Assembly: GCA_963704535.1 (NCBI GenBank)
Contig: OY969916.1
Coordinates: forward strand, 6,510,001 to 6,574,000
From: G963704535 sp963704535
GTDB lineage: Bacteria > Chloroflexota > Chloroflexia > Chloroflexales > Roseiflexaceae
Direction: 5' to 3'
Length of the DNA stretch: 64,000 bases
Both the position numbers and the translations under genes were made by a program. How positions within the stretch are numbered: position 1 is the stretch's first letter; each line of letters begins with the position of its first letter. The notes below the pieces were generated by a model. That model was given only the letters and a program-made list of their open reading frames with translations. It made no database searches and was not told the DNA's origin. Below, piece after piece: positions 32,996-43,249 of this stretch.

Positions 32996-34666
32996 ATGGA
33001 GTCTCAGGCACCCACAGTCGCCCCGACGCCGCCCAACATCCCCCACGGCGCCCACGATCGCGGTGACGGCGTCGTCACATTCGCGCTCTGGGCGCCCTGG
33101 AAGACAAGCGTCCACCTGATCGGCGACTTCAACGGCTGGGATCTCCAAGCCGACCCGCTGGCGGTCGATCAAAGCGGGCTGTGGTGGATCGAGAAGCGGC
33201 TCGATCCCGGCACCCACGCCTACCAATTCGTGATCGACGGCGAGACCACGATCGGCGACCCGTACGCTCGTGACCTGCGCTGGGCCGAAGGCTCGCCGCA
33301 GCCGCACGCGCTGATCGAGATCGGCGCCGGCCCCTACGAGTGGGGCGACGCCGAATTTGGCATCAAGCCGCTCAACCAGCTCCTGATCTACGAGCTGCAC
33401 GTCGGCGACTTCAGCCCCGAGGGCACGTTCGATGGCGTAAGGGCACGCCTGGACCACATCGCCGGCCTGGGCGTCGACGCGATCGAGCTGATGCCGATCC
33501 AGGAGTTCCCCGGCGACCGCAGTTGGGGCTACAACCCGGCCTACTTCTTCACCCCCGAAGGCGCCTACGGCAGCGCCGCCGACCTCAAGCGGCTGATCGA
33601 CGCCGCCCACCAGCGCGGCATTGGCGTGATCCTCGACATGGTCTTCAACCACACCGCCAACGACTCGCCGGTGAACATGCTCTACCAGTACGATGAGAAC
33701 CCCTACCTCAGTACCGACGGCAATCCGTGGGGCTTCCCCGATTTCAACCTGTGGAGCGACGCGACCAAACGGCTGATCAAAGACATCCAGGACTACTGGC
33801 TGACCGAGTTCCACGTCGACGGCTTTCGCTACGACTACGTGGAGGGCATGCGCTACGATGGTGTCGGGGGGGTGAGCTTTATCGCCTGGGCCGCCCGGCA
33901 GACCAAGGCGCATGCCTACTTGATCGCCGAGGATATCGTGGCCGACCCGGCTGCGGTCGTGCGCGACACCGAGATCGACGCCTCGTGGCACTGGCCGTTT
34001 GTCAAGGTGGTGCGCGCGCAGCTCCGCGAGGGCGAGTACCAGGGCAACCAGTACGGCGACCTGGACGCGCTGCTGCGGGTGCTGACCTTCAGCGGCGACG
34101 GCTACCAGGATAACGCCCAGCCGATCAACTACCTGGAGAGCCATGACGAGGAGCGCGCCATCCGCGAGATCATGACCAACCCGGCGATCGACGAGGCCGG
34201 CGCGGTGCAGAAGAGCAGGCTGGGCGCGATTATACTCTTCACCGCGCAGGGCGTCCCGATGCTGTACCACGGCCAGGAGTTCGGCGCGCAATCGCCCAAG
34301 ACGATCGAGGCCAACAAAATCCCCTGGGATCATCTGGAAAGCGAGGCCGGCCGAAGCCTCTACAGCCACTACGCCTCGCTGGCCTATCTGCGCCACACCC
34401 AGGCCGCGCTGCAAGGCAACAACTTCGAGCCGCTGCTGGCCGACCACGAGCGCAAGCTGCTGGCCTACCACCGCTGGAGCGACGATGGTAGCAGCATCGT
34501 GGTCGCCCTCAACCTGGCGCCGGAGTCGCAGCGCGCCGCGCTCGACTTTCCGCGCGCCGGTCGCTGGCACGAGTGGCTGCACGACTACGACGAGGTCATC
34601 GGCGACGGCCCGCACGAGGTCGATATCCCTGGATCGTACGGCAAGATCTGGGTTTTTGTGGAATAG
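32996..34666 (+). CDS. GH13 alpha-amylase-family glucan enzyme with N-terminal CBM48 (branching/trehalohydrolase-like)
   Basis: The product has 556 residues; ATG 32996 follows AGGAG. Residues 25-105 are a CBM48-type fold (VTFALWAPWKTSVHLIGDFN; YQFVIDGETTIGDPYA). The barrel has DMVFNHTAND (region I), the nucleophile Asp in DGFRYDYVEGM, the acid Glu in YLIAEDIVAD and the third acid in ESHDEE. This set fits branching enzyme or maltooligosyltrehalose trehalohydrolase-like proteins acting on alpha-glucans. With the GH57 and large GH13 genes nearby it points to glycogen or trehalose metabolism. The leader contains a tandem repeat. Confidence 0.85.
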   Translation: MESQAPTVAPTPPNIPHGAHDRGDGVVTFALWAPWKTSVHLIGDFNGWDLQADPLAVDQSGLWWIEKRLDPGTHAYQFVIDGETTIGDPYARDLRWAEGSPQPHALIEIGAGPYEWGDAEFGIKPLNQLLIYELHVGDFSPEGTFDGVRARLDHIAGLGVDAIELMPIQEFPGDRSWGYNPAYFFTPEGAYGSAADLKRLIDAAHQRGIGVILDMVFNHTANDSPVNMLYQYDENPYLSTDGNPWGFPDFNLWSDATKRLIKDIQDYWLTEFHVDGFRYDYVEGMRYDGVGGVSFIAWAARQTKAHAYLIAEDIVADPAAVVRDTEIDASWHWPFVKVVRAQLREGEYQGNQYGDLDALLRVLTFSGDGYQDNAQPINYLESHDEERAIREIMTNPAIDEAGAVQKSRLGAIILFTAQGVPMLYHGQEFGAQSPKTIEANKIPWDHLESEAGRSLYSHYASLAYLRHTQAALQGNNFEPLLADHERKLLAYHRWSDDGSSIVVALNLAPESQRAALDFPRAGRWHEWLHDYDEVIGDGPHEVDIPGSYGKIWVFVE

Positions 34667-34667
34667 G

Positions 34668-34738
34668 GAGATTGGAGATTGGAGATTGGGGATTAGAGAT
34701 TGGAGATTGGCAAGCAATCTCTAATCTCTAATCCCCAA
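34668..34738. repeat. Heptamer repeat (GAGATTG)n with inverted arm
   Basis: GAGATTGGAGATTGGAGATT and, after GGCAAG, CAATCTCTAATCTCTAATCC can fold back on each other between two convergent genes, perhaps acting as a terminator. Confidence 0.85.
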
Positions 34739-37388
34739 TTACGGTTGTGTCGTCGGAGCGGCGGGCGTGGCAGGGGTGGCCGCCGGGGTGGCGTCGGTGC
34801 GGAAGGGCTGCGGCCGGTCGGGCAGCGACCCGCGCAGGACCTGGTTGCCGTTGACCAGGTAGAGCACCGGGCGGGCGGCGCTTTCGTCCACAAACACGCC
34901 GGTCAGTTGGTTGAGCGCCAGCGTGTTGTCCGGTCGCGCGCTAATCTGCTGGATGAGCGCGCCGCTCTGCTTATCGAGCTGGATGATCCGGCCATTGTAG
35001 GTATCCACCAGGAACAGCGAGCCGACTTCGGGCGTGTCGCCGGTGACGAAGAAGTTGGCGACCGTGACCAGCGCCGGGTTGATATCCTTGGGTGTGATTT
35101 CGCCCTTGAACTCGCCAGCATCGAAGACCAGGATATGGCCGTCCGGGCGCAGCAGATAGATCCTCCCATCGATCGCCATCCCAACCGCCGTGTCGAGCTT
35201 ATTTCCGCCGTCGTTCTGAATCCAAGGGACCGGGAAATCGCCGTAGTTGCCGCTGAAATACTTCAACACCTGGCCCTTTGCGGCGCCCCAGATGTACAGA
35301 TTGCCATCGTAGTTCGCGACCCGCAGGCGCTCCTCGACGCCGCCCCACACATCGCTGCCGGCCAGGTTACTGTATCTCCAGTCCCCATCGTTGCGGAAGT
35401 AAAAGGTGAACGGGCCGGTCTCGCCACTCTGGGCTATGGCCACGATATTGTCGATGCGCCAGGCCTGGGCCTTGACCTTGCCCACGACCAGTGGGCCGAT
35501 GGTGTCATCCGGTTTCAGGAAGGGCTGGAGTGGGCCGCCGGTTCGCGGCATCCGGTAGAGCGCGCCGGCGTTCGAGTCCAGCAGGTAGAGCAACTCAAAC
35601 GCGGCGGTGTTGGTAATGCCCTGCGGCGGCGGCGGCACGACCACGCTGCTGAAGACGCCGCCGGCGGTCGGGTGCCGGGCGATCTCGGTCAGGTCGTCGA
35701 AGTAGGTGAGCTTCTGGATCGCCGCCAGGCTGCGCTCGTACTCGCGCTGTAGCTCTTCGTAGAGCCGGCGATTGTCGGATGACGCTTGATCGAGCAGAGG
35801 CCGCACTTCGTTCAGCACCGCCGCTGCCGCGTCGAGCCGGAGCTGCGCGGTCGCGTCGTCGGGCGCCTCGCGCACGGCCATCACCGCTCGCTGTGCCTCG
35901 GCGAACTTGTCCTGAGAACTCCTGGAGGGCGTTCTCACGCAGCAGATTGTTGCCGTAGACGATCAGCAGCGCGACGAGCAGCACCAGCACCAGCAGCAGG
36001 CGCCAGGGAAACGGCGGGCGCTGGCGCCGATAGGAAAGCCCCTGCTCGCGGCGGCGCGGCGGCATGGCGCTCGGCGGCGGGCGCTGGAGCCGCCGCCGCC
36101 GGCCCATGCTGGCGAACGCGCCGGCCAGCCTTGCGAACGGCTGGGCCAGGCGCTCGCCGAGCGTCGCGTCCGGGGTGAGCGTGCGGCTGTCGAGCGGGCG
36201 GGCGTAGCGGCCCAACGCTGCCATGCCGGGCGTATCGCTCAGGTCGATCCGGCGCTCGGGCGCCGACGGCGGCACGTAGCCGCCTTCGCCGAGGAACGCC
36301 GATGGCGGCAGCCCGCCATCTTCCCGCTGCCGGACCTGGGGAGCGCCCAGCCGGCCCCGGCGCCCCTGGCGCTCCAGCTCGACCCGTTCGTCCAGCGTCT
36401 CGCCAAGGTTCAGCGGGCGGGGTGCCGGCGGCGGATTGGGGGTGCGCTGGGGCTCCTCCGGCAGCTTGGCGAGCTGCTCCGCTTCGCGGCGCTCCTGCTC
36501 GCGCCGGGACGCGGCCCGCCGCCGGCGTCCCCGCTCGACCGGCCCTTTGAACAGCAGCACCGCCTCGCCGCTGGCGCGCGTCGCCCAGCCGCCGATGGCG
36601 CGCAGCATCAGCGCCCCGCGCTCGCTCATCCCCGACCGGCTGAGCGGCGAGGCCTGCGCGGCCGGGCTGAGCGGTGAGATCGCCGTCACAGCGACCCCGT
36701 GCGCCTCGGGCAGCGCGTTCTGACGGCACAGCTCCAGCAGCCCCTCGACGATATTCGCCGGGTCGGGCTGGCGCAGCAGCCGCATGACATCCTCGCGGCC
36801 AAGCAGCCGCGACAGATTGCTCGAACACAGCAGCAGCGCATCGCCGGGCCGCAGGACCGCCCGGTAGAACTCCGGCTCGATCGACAGGCTGCTGCCGAGC
36901 GCGGCCGGCTTGGAGAACGCCGTCGCGCTGCCGGTCGACGAGTTCCAGGAAAGGTTAGTCGGCAGCGCGCGCAGCTTGCCGTCGGCCAGCACATACGCCT
37001 GCGTCGGCGCGATCTGCGCGATAAACAGATCATTGCCTTTAAGCACCGCGCATGTGATGCCGACAAACGCGCGCTTCTGCGCCATGATGCCGAAGTTATG
37101 CTGGTACAGCGCCTTGTTGGCGGCGCTGATTGCCTTGCGTAGCGCGGAGGTCACGCTGTAGGAGCTGTCCTCGTAGAACTGCTTGCGGATGGTGCGGATG
37201 ACCATCTGGCAGCTCTCGTGGCCGCGTGCCAGGTCCTGATCGACCTCGGCGACCATGTAGAGCTGGCCCTTGCGTACCTCGGGCGCGAACAACCCGCCTG
37301 GCTCGACCACCAGCGCCATGTCGCCGCTTGACTGCCGGTTGCCGCTGACCAAACCGAACTGGCTGGAGCGCGTCTCATACCTGGGCAT
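34739..37388 (-). CDS. PP2C-fold protein with membrane span and C-terminal propeller, one frame break
   Basis: ATG 37388 begins MPRYETRSSQFGLVSGNRQS. Residues 1-270 resemble a PPM/PP2C fold (GHESCQMVIRTIRKQFYE; AFVGITCAVLKGNDLFIAQI; LRPGDALLLCSSNLSRLL), but the usual metal-binding DG motifs are not evident, so phosphatase activity is doubtful. A basic Pro-rich linker leads to one span (WRLLLVLVLLVALLIVYGNN). The frame then breaks at about 35920 and resumes as SQDKFAEAQRAVMAVREAPD with a coiled coil, then beta-propeller blades (LYLLDSNAGALYRMPRTGG; GSLFLVDTYNGRIIQL). One base appears missing. A promoter TTGAAA-N16-TATAAT is at 37493-37520. Confidence 0.7.
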
Positions 37389-37492
37389 GGGTCTGTTCCG
37401 CCGTCCGCAAAGGGATGCGACCAAGCTTCTCGCTTTACGCGTCCCCGGCGGCTTGCCTTCGTATCACCTATTTGTCGCTCGCAAGTCGGGTG

Positions 37493-37520
37493 ATTATACC
37501 ATACGCCCGCAGGTTTTCAA
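37493..37520 (-). promoter_or_regulatory. Promoter TTGAAA-N16-TATAAT
   Basis: On the minus strand TTGAAA (37520-37515) and TATAAT (37498-37493) are 16 nt apart and 105 nt before the PP2C-like gene. Confidence 0.6.
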
Positions 37521-37552
37521 CCTAAGGCAAGCTTCCAAATGGCGCTATTCTC

Positions 37553-37621
37553 CTTTACAATGCGGATGGGGAGAGATTGAGGGGCTGCTCCCTCAACTCC
37601 CTTTTTCACTGAACTGTAAAG
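37553..37621. repeat. Family A2 hairpin repeat with both ends
   Basis: CTTTACAATGCGGATGGGG begins and ACTGTAAAG ends the 69-bp palindrome. The rest of 37622-37768 shows nothing. Confidence 0.85.
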
Positions 37622-37768
37622 CATAAGTGTGTCTACTTCGTGATGTTTGACACAGTTACCCGCCTATGTTATTCTCATATGCCGATCCTCGTCACATCCA
37701 GACAATCAGGCAGTTCCTGACCTGCCTTCACGCTCATCTCTACCAGGCGTGCTCGGCTATAGCATTCC

Positions 37769-38036
37769 TAAAAGAGTTGTAAAAATGGGATGTGGGGGAA
37801 GCCCCACAGAAACCCCTTCCCACTTTACAATCCTGAAAAGAGTTGTAAAAAGGGGATGTGGGGGAAGCCCCCACAGAAACCCCTTCCCACTTTACAATCC
37901 TGAAAAGAGTTGTAAAAGGGGATGTGGGGGAAGCTCCCACAGAAACCCCTTCCCACTTTACAATCCTGAAAAGAGTTGTAAAAAGGGGATGTGGGGGAAG
38001 CCCCCACAGAAACCCCTTCCCACTTTACAATCCTGA
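37769..38036. repeat. Four tandem copies of hairpin repeat family B, 66-67 bp period
   Basis: AGAGTTGTAAAAAGGGGATG begins units whose AGTTGT motif is at 37775, 37841, 37908 and 37974. Each unit folds as GGATGTGGGGG against CCCCCACAGAAACCCC and ends CACTTTACAATCCTG. The units are contiguous with no spacer, just upstream of ctaA-ctaB. Confidence 0.95.
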
Positions 38037-38064
38037 TAGGGTTGCTTTAAGTAGAGAGAACACT

Positions 38065-39712
<1,648 letters not shown>

Positions 39713-39721
39713 TATAAGCCG

Positions 39722-41059
39722 TCACCCAAACTCCTTCGCCCCGATATCTCCCCGGAACGTTCGCCCCTCGAACGCCACCCGATCGGCGTTGATCAGCGCC
39801 CGCCCGCGCGCGCTCGCCAGCGTCGCGCCCATGCCCACCACCGTCAGCACCAGGCCGCCGGAGGTGCGTAGCGCCGTGCCGAGGCCGCTCCCGCCCAATA
39901 GCCCCAACAATCCCGCCCCCGATCCTCGGCTCCGCTGCGGGGTGTAGCGGATGCCCGCCGGGTTCTCGGTGGCGCTGTGGAATGCCAGCACCCCCTCCTC
40001 CAGCTCATCCACGCCCCGGAGCGGCCCGCCGACCGGGAAGTGATACGGGTAGCCGCGCGCCATCAGCCCCAGCCCCACGCTCGGCGTGATCGCCCAGGTC
40101 GGCGCCGGCATATCGTGGAGCCGCCGCGTGATCATCGCCTGGAGCCAGGGCAGCAGGTCGTCCTGGAGGCGCGGCAGAACCACTTGGGCCTCGCCCTCGC
40201 GCATGCTGCTGCGAACGGCCGTCAGCCGCGGCCCCTGGTCGGTAACGATGCAGTCGATGTTTAGGATGCCCCAGAACGGCAGGTTCTCGCTCACCAGCCC
40301 GGCCGCCACCGGCGCGATCAGCTTCTCGTGCAGGTACGCGCCCAGGCGCCGCGCGAAGGTGCCAGTGCCCGTGTGCGCCCCGACGCCGTGGGCGAACGTC
40401 CCGCTGTTGCCCTCCTCGATCCGGTCGTACAGGCGCGTCGGCAGCAGCGGGATGGTGGTGTTCCCATCGGCGAAAGCCGACATCACCACTCGCGGCCCCG
40501 GCAGGTAGCTCTCGATCACCACGCCATCATTGGCGCCATCAACCGGCCGCGCGGCGAACAGCTCGCGCAGCCCCTCCAGCGCGGCGTAGCGGTCGTGGTA
40601 GGTCGCCTCGCCGCCGGACGGGTGGTCGGCCTTGATCATCACTGGGAGCGGTTGCGCGGCCAGGTAGCGCTCGGCCGTCGCCAGACTGGTGAAGGCCCGG
40701 CCCGGCGCGGTTTGCAGATTGTAGCGCAGCATAAACTCCTTGGCCTGGCAGCGGCTGGTCTCCAGCGCCGTCGAGCGCTGCGAGGGGCCGCACACGCTCA
40801 CCTGGAGCGCGATCACCTCGTCGACCAGGCCGGCGCGCAACGACTCGCCCCCGGCCGGCACGATCAGATCGATCCCCTCGTCGAAGGCCCAGTGCGCGAT
40901 CGTGGCCGCGTTGGCCTGATCCAGAGCGACCGACGGCGTGATCTGCGAGGTGCCGCCGTTGCCGGGCGCGCAGACAAGCTCGGTGACAAGCGGGCTGTTG
41001 AAGAGTTTCCAGACCAGCGTGTGGGCGCGGCCATCGCCGCCAAGCACGAGTACTTTCAT
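39722..41059 (-). CDS. purD: Phosphoribosylamine-glycine ligase
   Basis: The product has 445 residues; ATG 41059 begins MKVLVLGGDGRAHTLVWKLF, matching the PurD N-terminus. The ATP-grasp domain shows LPVMIKADHPSGGEATYHD, VVIESYLPGPRVVMSAFADG and YLHEKLIAP, with NIDCIVTDQGPRL near the metal site. It joins phosphoribosylamine with glycine in purine synthesis. The sequence departs more than usual from well-known PurD (for example GGDGRAH for GSGGREH), so a divergent paralogue is possible. A -10 box lies at 41124-41129. Confidence 0.8.
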   Translation of the reverse strand: MKVLVLGGDGRAHTLVWKLFNSPLVTELVCAPGNGGTSQITPSVALDQANAATIAHWAFDEGIDLIVPAGGESLRAGLVDEVIALQVSVCGPSQRSTALETSRCQAKEFMLRYNLQTAPGRAFTSLATAERYLAAQPLPVMIKADHPSGGEATYHDRYAALEGLRELFAARPVDGANDGVVIESYLPGPRVVMSAFADGNTTIPLLPTRLYDRIEEGNSGTFAHGVGAHTGTGTFARRLGAYLHEKLIAPVAAGLVSENLPFWGILNIDCIVTDQGPRLTAVRSSMREGEAQVVLPRLQDDLLPWLQAMITRRLHDMPAPTWAITPSVGLGLMARGYPYHFPVGGPLRGVDELEEGVLAFHSATENPAGIRYTPQRSRGSGAGLLGLLGGSGLGTALRTSGGLVLTVVGMGATLASARGRALINADRVAFEGRTFRGDIGAKEFG

Positions 41060-41123
41060 GATACGTAGGCTGTCTTGCTGTATACGGTACAGTATTTGCT
41101 CGTGTGCCACGTGTCTCGGCCCC

Positions 41124-41129
41124 ATTATA
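41124..41129 (-). promoter_or_regulatory. Candidate -10 box of purD
   Basis: TATAAT on the minus strand, 65 nt before the purD start; the -35 region coincides with a repeat and is poor. Confidence 0.4.
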
Positions 41130-41146
41130 GCACGCGGCTTGAGCAA

Positions 41147-41425
41147 CTATCTGAAAAGGGGGAGTTTGAGGGGGCCGCCCCCTCAAGATCTCCTCCCCAC
41201 TACGCTCGCGTCGGAGCGACTGTCCGAAACGGGGGAGTTTGAGGGGGCGCCCCCTCAAGATCTCCTCCCCACTACGCTCGCGTCGGAGTGACTGTCGGAA
41301 AAGGGGGAGTTTGAGGGCGCCGCCCCCTCAAGACCTCACTCTCCACCACGGCTCGCGTCGGAGCGACTGTCAGAAAAGGGGGAGTTTGAGGGGCCGCCCC
41401 TCAAGACCTCACTCTCCACCACGGA
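41147..41425. repeat. Four tandem copies of family A repeat, 72-75 bp period
   Basis: Units start with CTGAAAAGGGGGAGTTTGAG or close variants at 41151, 41224, 41296 and 41371. Each has the GGGGGCCGCCCCC hairpin core and the tail CTCCCCACTACGCTCGCGTC or similar. Confidence 0.95.
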
Positions 41426-41582
41426 CCGCAGGCGACACACCTACTGGGTTGAGAGAAAGCTGATTTTTCAACGTTCTATGATCAAAAGCATCTGGACTTG
41501 GAACATCCAATCGTCTGCGTTTTGTAATCAAAATCATAGAGATCAATCTAAAAGTGTATACTTTCTTACCGGCTGGAGCGGT

Positions 41583-41588
41583 TATAAT
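41583..41588 (+). promoter_or_regulatory. Candidate -10 box of the GH57 gene
   Basis: TATAAT about 105 nt before ATG 41693; -35 not obvious. The rest of 41426-41692 holds no gene. Confidence 0.4.
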
Positions 41589-41692
41589 AGTAGCAAGGTC
41601 GCCGCTGCCCCGCGTAGCGCAGTGTGACCACATCGCTCACCTGTATGGTAGCTATTGCCCATGCCGGCAACACTCAATGACGAGGACAACCT

Positions 41693-43153
41693 ATGACAAC
41701 CCGATCGCTGTGCATCCACGGTCACTTCTACCAGCCGCCGCGCGAAGATCCGCTGACCGGGGCCGTACCGTCCGAGTATGGGGCGGCGCCCTACCAGAAC
41801 TGGAACGAGCGCATCCACGCCGAATGCTATCGTCCCAACGCCGAGCTTGGCAACTTCGAGCGCGTCAGCTTCAACATCGGCCCCACGCTGTTCACCTGGA
41901 TGGAAGCGCACGACCCCACCACCTACCGCCAGATCGTCGAGCAGGACCACGCCTGCACCCTGCGTTTCGGCGTCGGCAACGCCATGGCCCAGGCCTACAA
42001 CCACACGATCATGCCGCTTGCCGGCTATGCCGATAAAGTGACTCAAGTAGCCTGGGGTGTCGCCGATTTCCAGCACCGCTTCGGCCGCAAGCCCCAGGGG
42101 ATGTGGCTCCCGGAGACGGCCGTTGACACTGAGACGCTGGCGGTCCTCGCCGATCACGGGATCGAGTTCACCCTGCTGGCGCCCTGGCAGGCCGAGAGCT
42201 GGAACCTCGACCCGACCGAGCCCTACCGCGTGGCCCTGCCCGAGGGGCGCTCGATCACGGTCTTCTTCTACCATCAGGGGCTGAGCGGCCGGGTCAGCTT
42301 CGACCCGGCGATGACCACCAACGCCGATGCCTTTGCGCTCAATGACCTGGTAGGCCAGTATAGCGGCGAGAAGCTCCGGCGGGACGAGCCGCAACTGCTG
42401 CTGGTCGCCACCGATGGCGAGCTCTACGGCCACCATCAGCCGTTCCGCGACCTGTTCCTGGCCCGCCTGCTGAAGAGTTCAAGCGCTCAGATCGGCATCG
42501 CCCCGACCTTCCCGGCGCTCTGGCTGCGCGAACACCCACCGCAACGTTGGGTCGGCATCCGCGACCGCACATCGTGGAGTTGCCATCACGGCGTAGTTCG
42601 CTGGGCGGGCGAGTGCGGTTGCGCGCCGGGCGCTCGCTGGAAGTTCCACCTGCGCCAGGCGCTTGATCAGCTTGCTGCCACCTTGGATCGGGTGTACGTC
42701 GAGGCGGTGAGCCCGTTCCTCCCCGACCCGTGGGCGCTGCGCCATCGCTACATCCAGGTGCTGCTGGGGACATTGAGCGTCGAGGACCTGATCGGCGAGC
42801 TAGCCGGCCGGCGCCTGCCAGTGGAGGTGACTCGGCGCATCCACCTGCTGCTGGAGGCGCAGCGCGAGCGCCAGCGCATGTTTACGTCGTGCGGTTGGTT
42901 CTTCGATGACTTCGACCGAATCGAGCCAAAAAACAACCTGGCCTACGCGGCCCAGGCTGCCTGCCTGACGCTCCTGGCGACCGGCAACGACCTGGCGCCC
43001 GACGCGCTGCCCCAGCTTCGGCAGGTGCAGAGCGGGCGCACCGGCCTGCGCGGCGACCAGGTCTTCGCCACGTACCTCCGCCGCGCCCAGGAGCACGGCG
43101 ACATCCAGCGGCGGGTGGCGATCCCACAGCCGGAGTCGCTTGCCGCGAACTAA
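41693..43153 (+). CDS. GH57-family protein (DUF3536-type alpha-glucan enzyme)
   Basis: The product has 486 residues; ATG 41693. It begins SLCIHGHFYQPPREDPLTGA, the GH57 first motif with HGHFYQP. WNERIHAECYRPN, FNIGPTLFTWME and QAYNHTIMPLAG follow. QGMWLPETAVDTETL carries the Glu of the GH57 nucleophile region, and LLLVATDGELYGHHQPF is the acid-bearing DxE-like region. GH57 enzymes cut or transfer alpha-glucans. Similar proteins in Chloroflexia are annotated with DUF3536. Together with two GH13 genes this forms a glucan-processing group within 15 kb. Confidence 0.8.
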   Translation: MTTRSLCIHGHFYQPPREDPLTGAVPSEYGAAPYQNWNERIHAECYRPNAELGNFERVSFNIGPTLFTWMEAHDPTTYRQIVEQDHACTLRFGVGNAMAQAYNHTIMPLAGYADKVTQVAWGVADFQHRFGRKPQGMWLPETAVDTETLAVLADHGIEFTLLAPWQAESWNLDPTEPYRVALPEGRSITVFFYHQGLSGRVSFDPAMTTNADAFALNDLVGQYSGEKLRRDEPQLLLVATDGELYGHHQPFRDLFLARLLKSSSAQIGIAPTFPALWLREHPPQRWVGIRDRTSWSCHHGVVRWAGECGCAPGARWKFHLRQALDQLAATLDRVYVEAVSPFLPDPWALRHRYIQVLLGTLSVEDLIGELAGRRLPVEVTRRIHLLLEAQRERQRMFTSCGWFFDDFDRIEPKNNLAYAAQAACLTLLATGNDLAPDALPQLRQVQSGRTGLRGDQVFATYLRRAQEHGDIQRRVAIPQPESLAAN

Positions 43154-43168
43154 ATGATCCCAGGATAA

Positions 43169-43225
43169 GAGACCGTTTGAAAAAGGGGAAGTTTGAGGGG
43201 GCCGCCCCTCAAGCCTCCCCTTTCC
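43169..43225. repeat. Family A hairpin repeat
   Basis: GAGACCGTTTGAAAAAGGGG then GGGGCCGCCCCTCAAGCC between convergent GH57 and large GH13 genes. Heptamers CTCCAATCTCCAATCTC follow at 43231-43247. Confidence 0.85.
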
Positions 43226-43249
43226 GCATCTCCAATCTCCAATCTCTTG

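Noticed and set aside
32759..34717. Long minus-strand ORF of 652 codons opposite the GH13 gene
   Set aside because: The GH13 catalytic motifs are on the plus strand; the opposite frame has no family features.
37769..38036. Tandem array looking like a CRISPR
   Set aside because: Units are contiguous, with no unique spacers, and each is a long palindrome; no cas genes are nearby.
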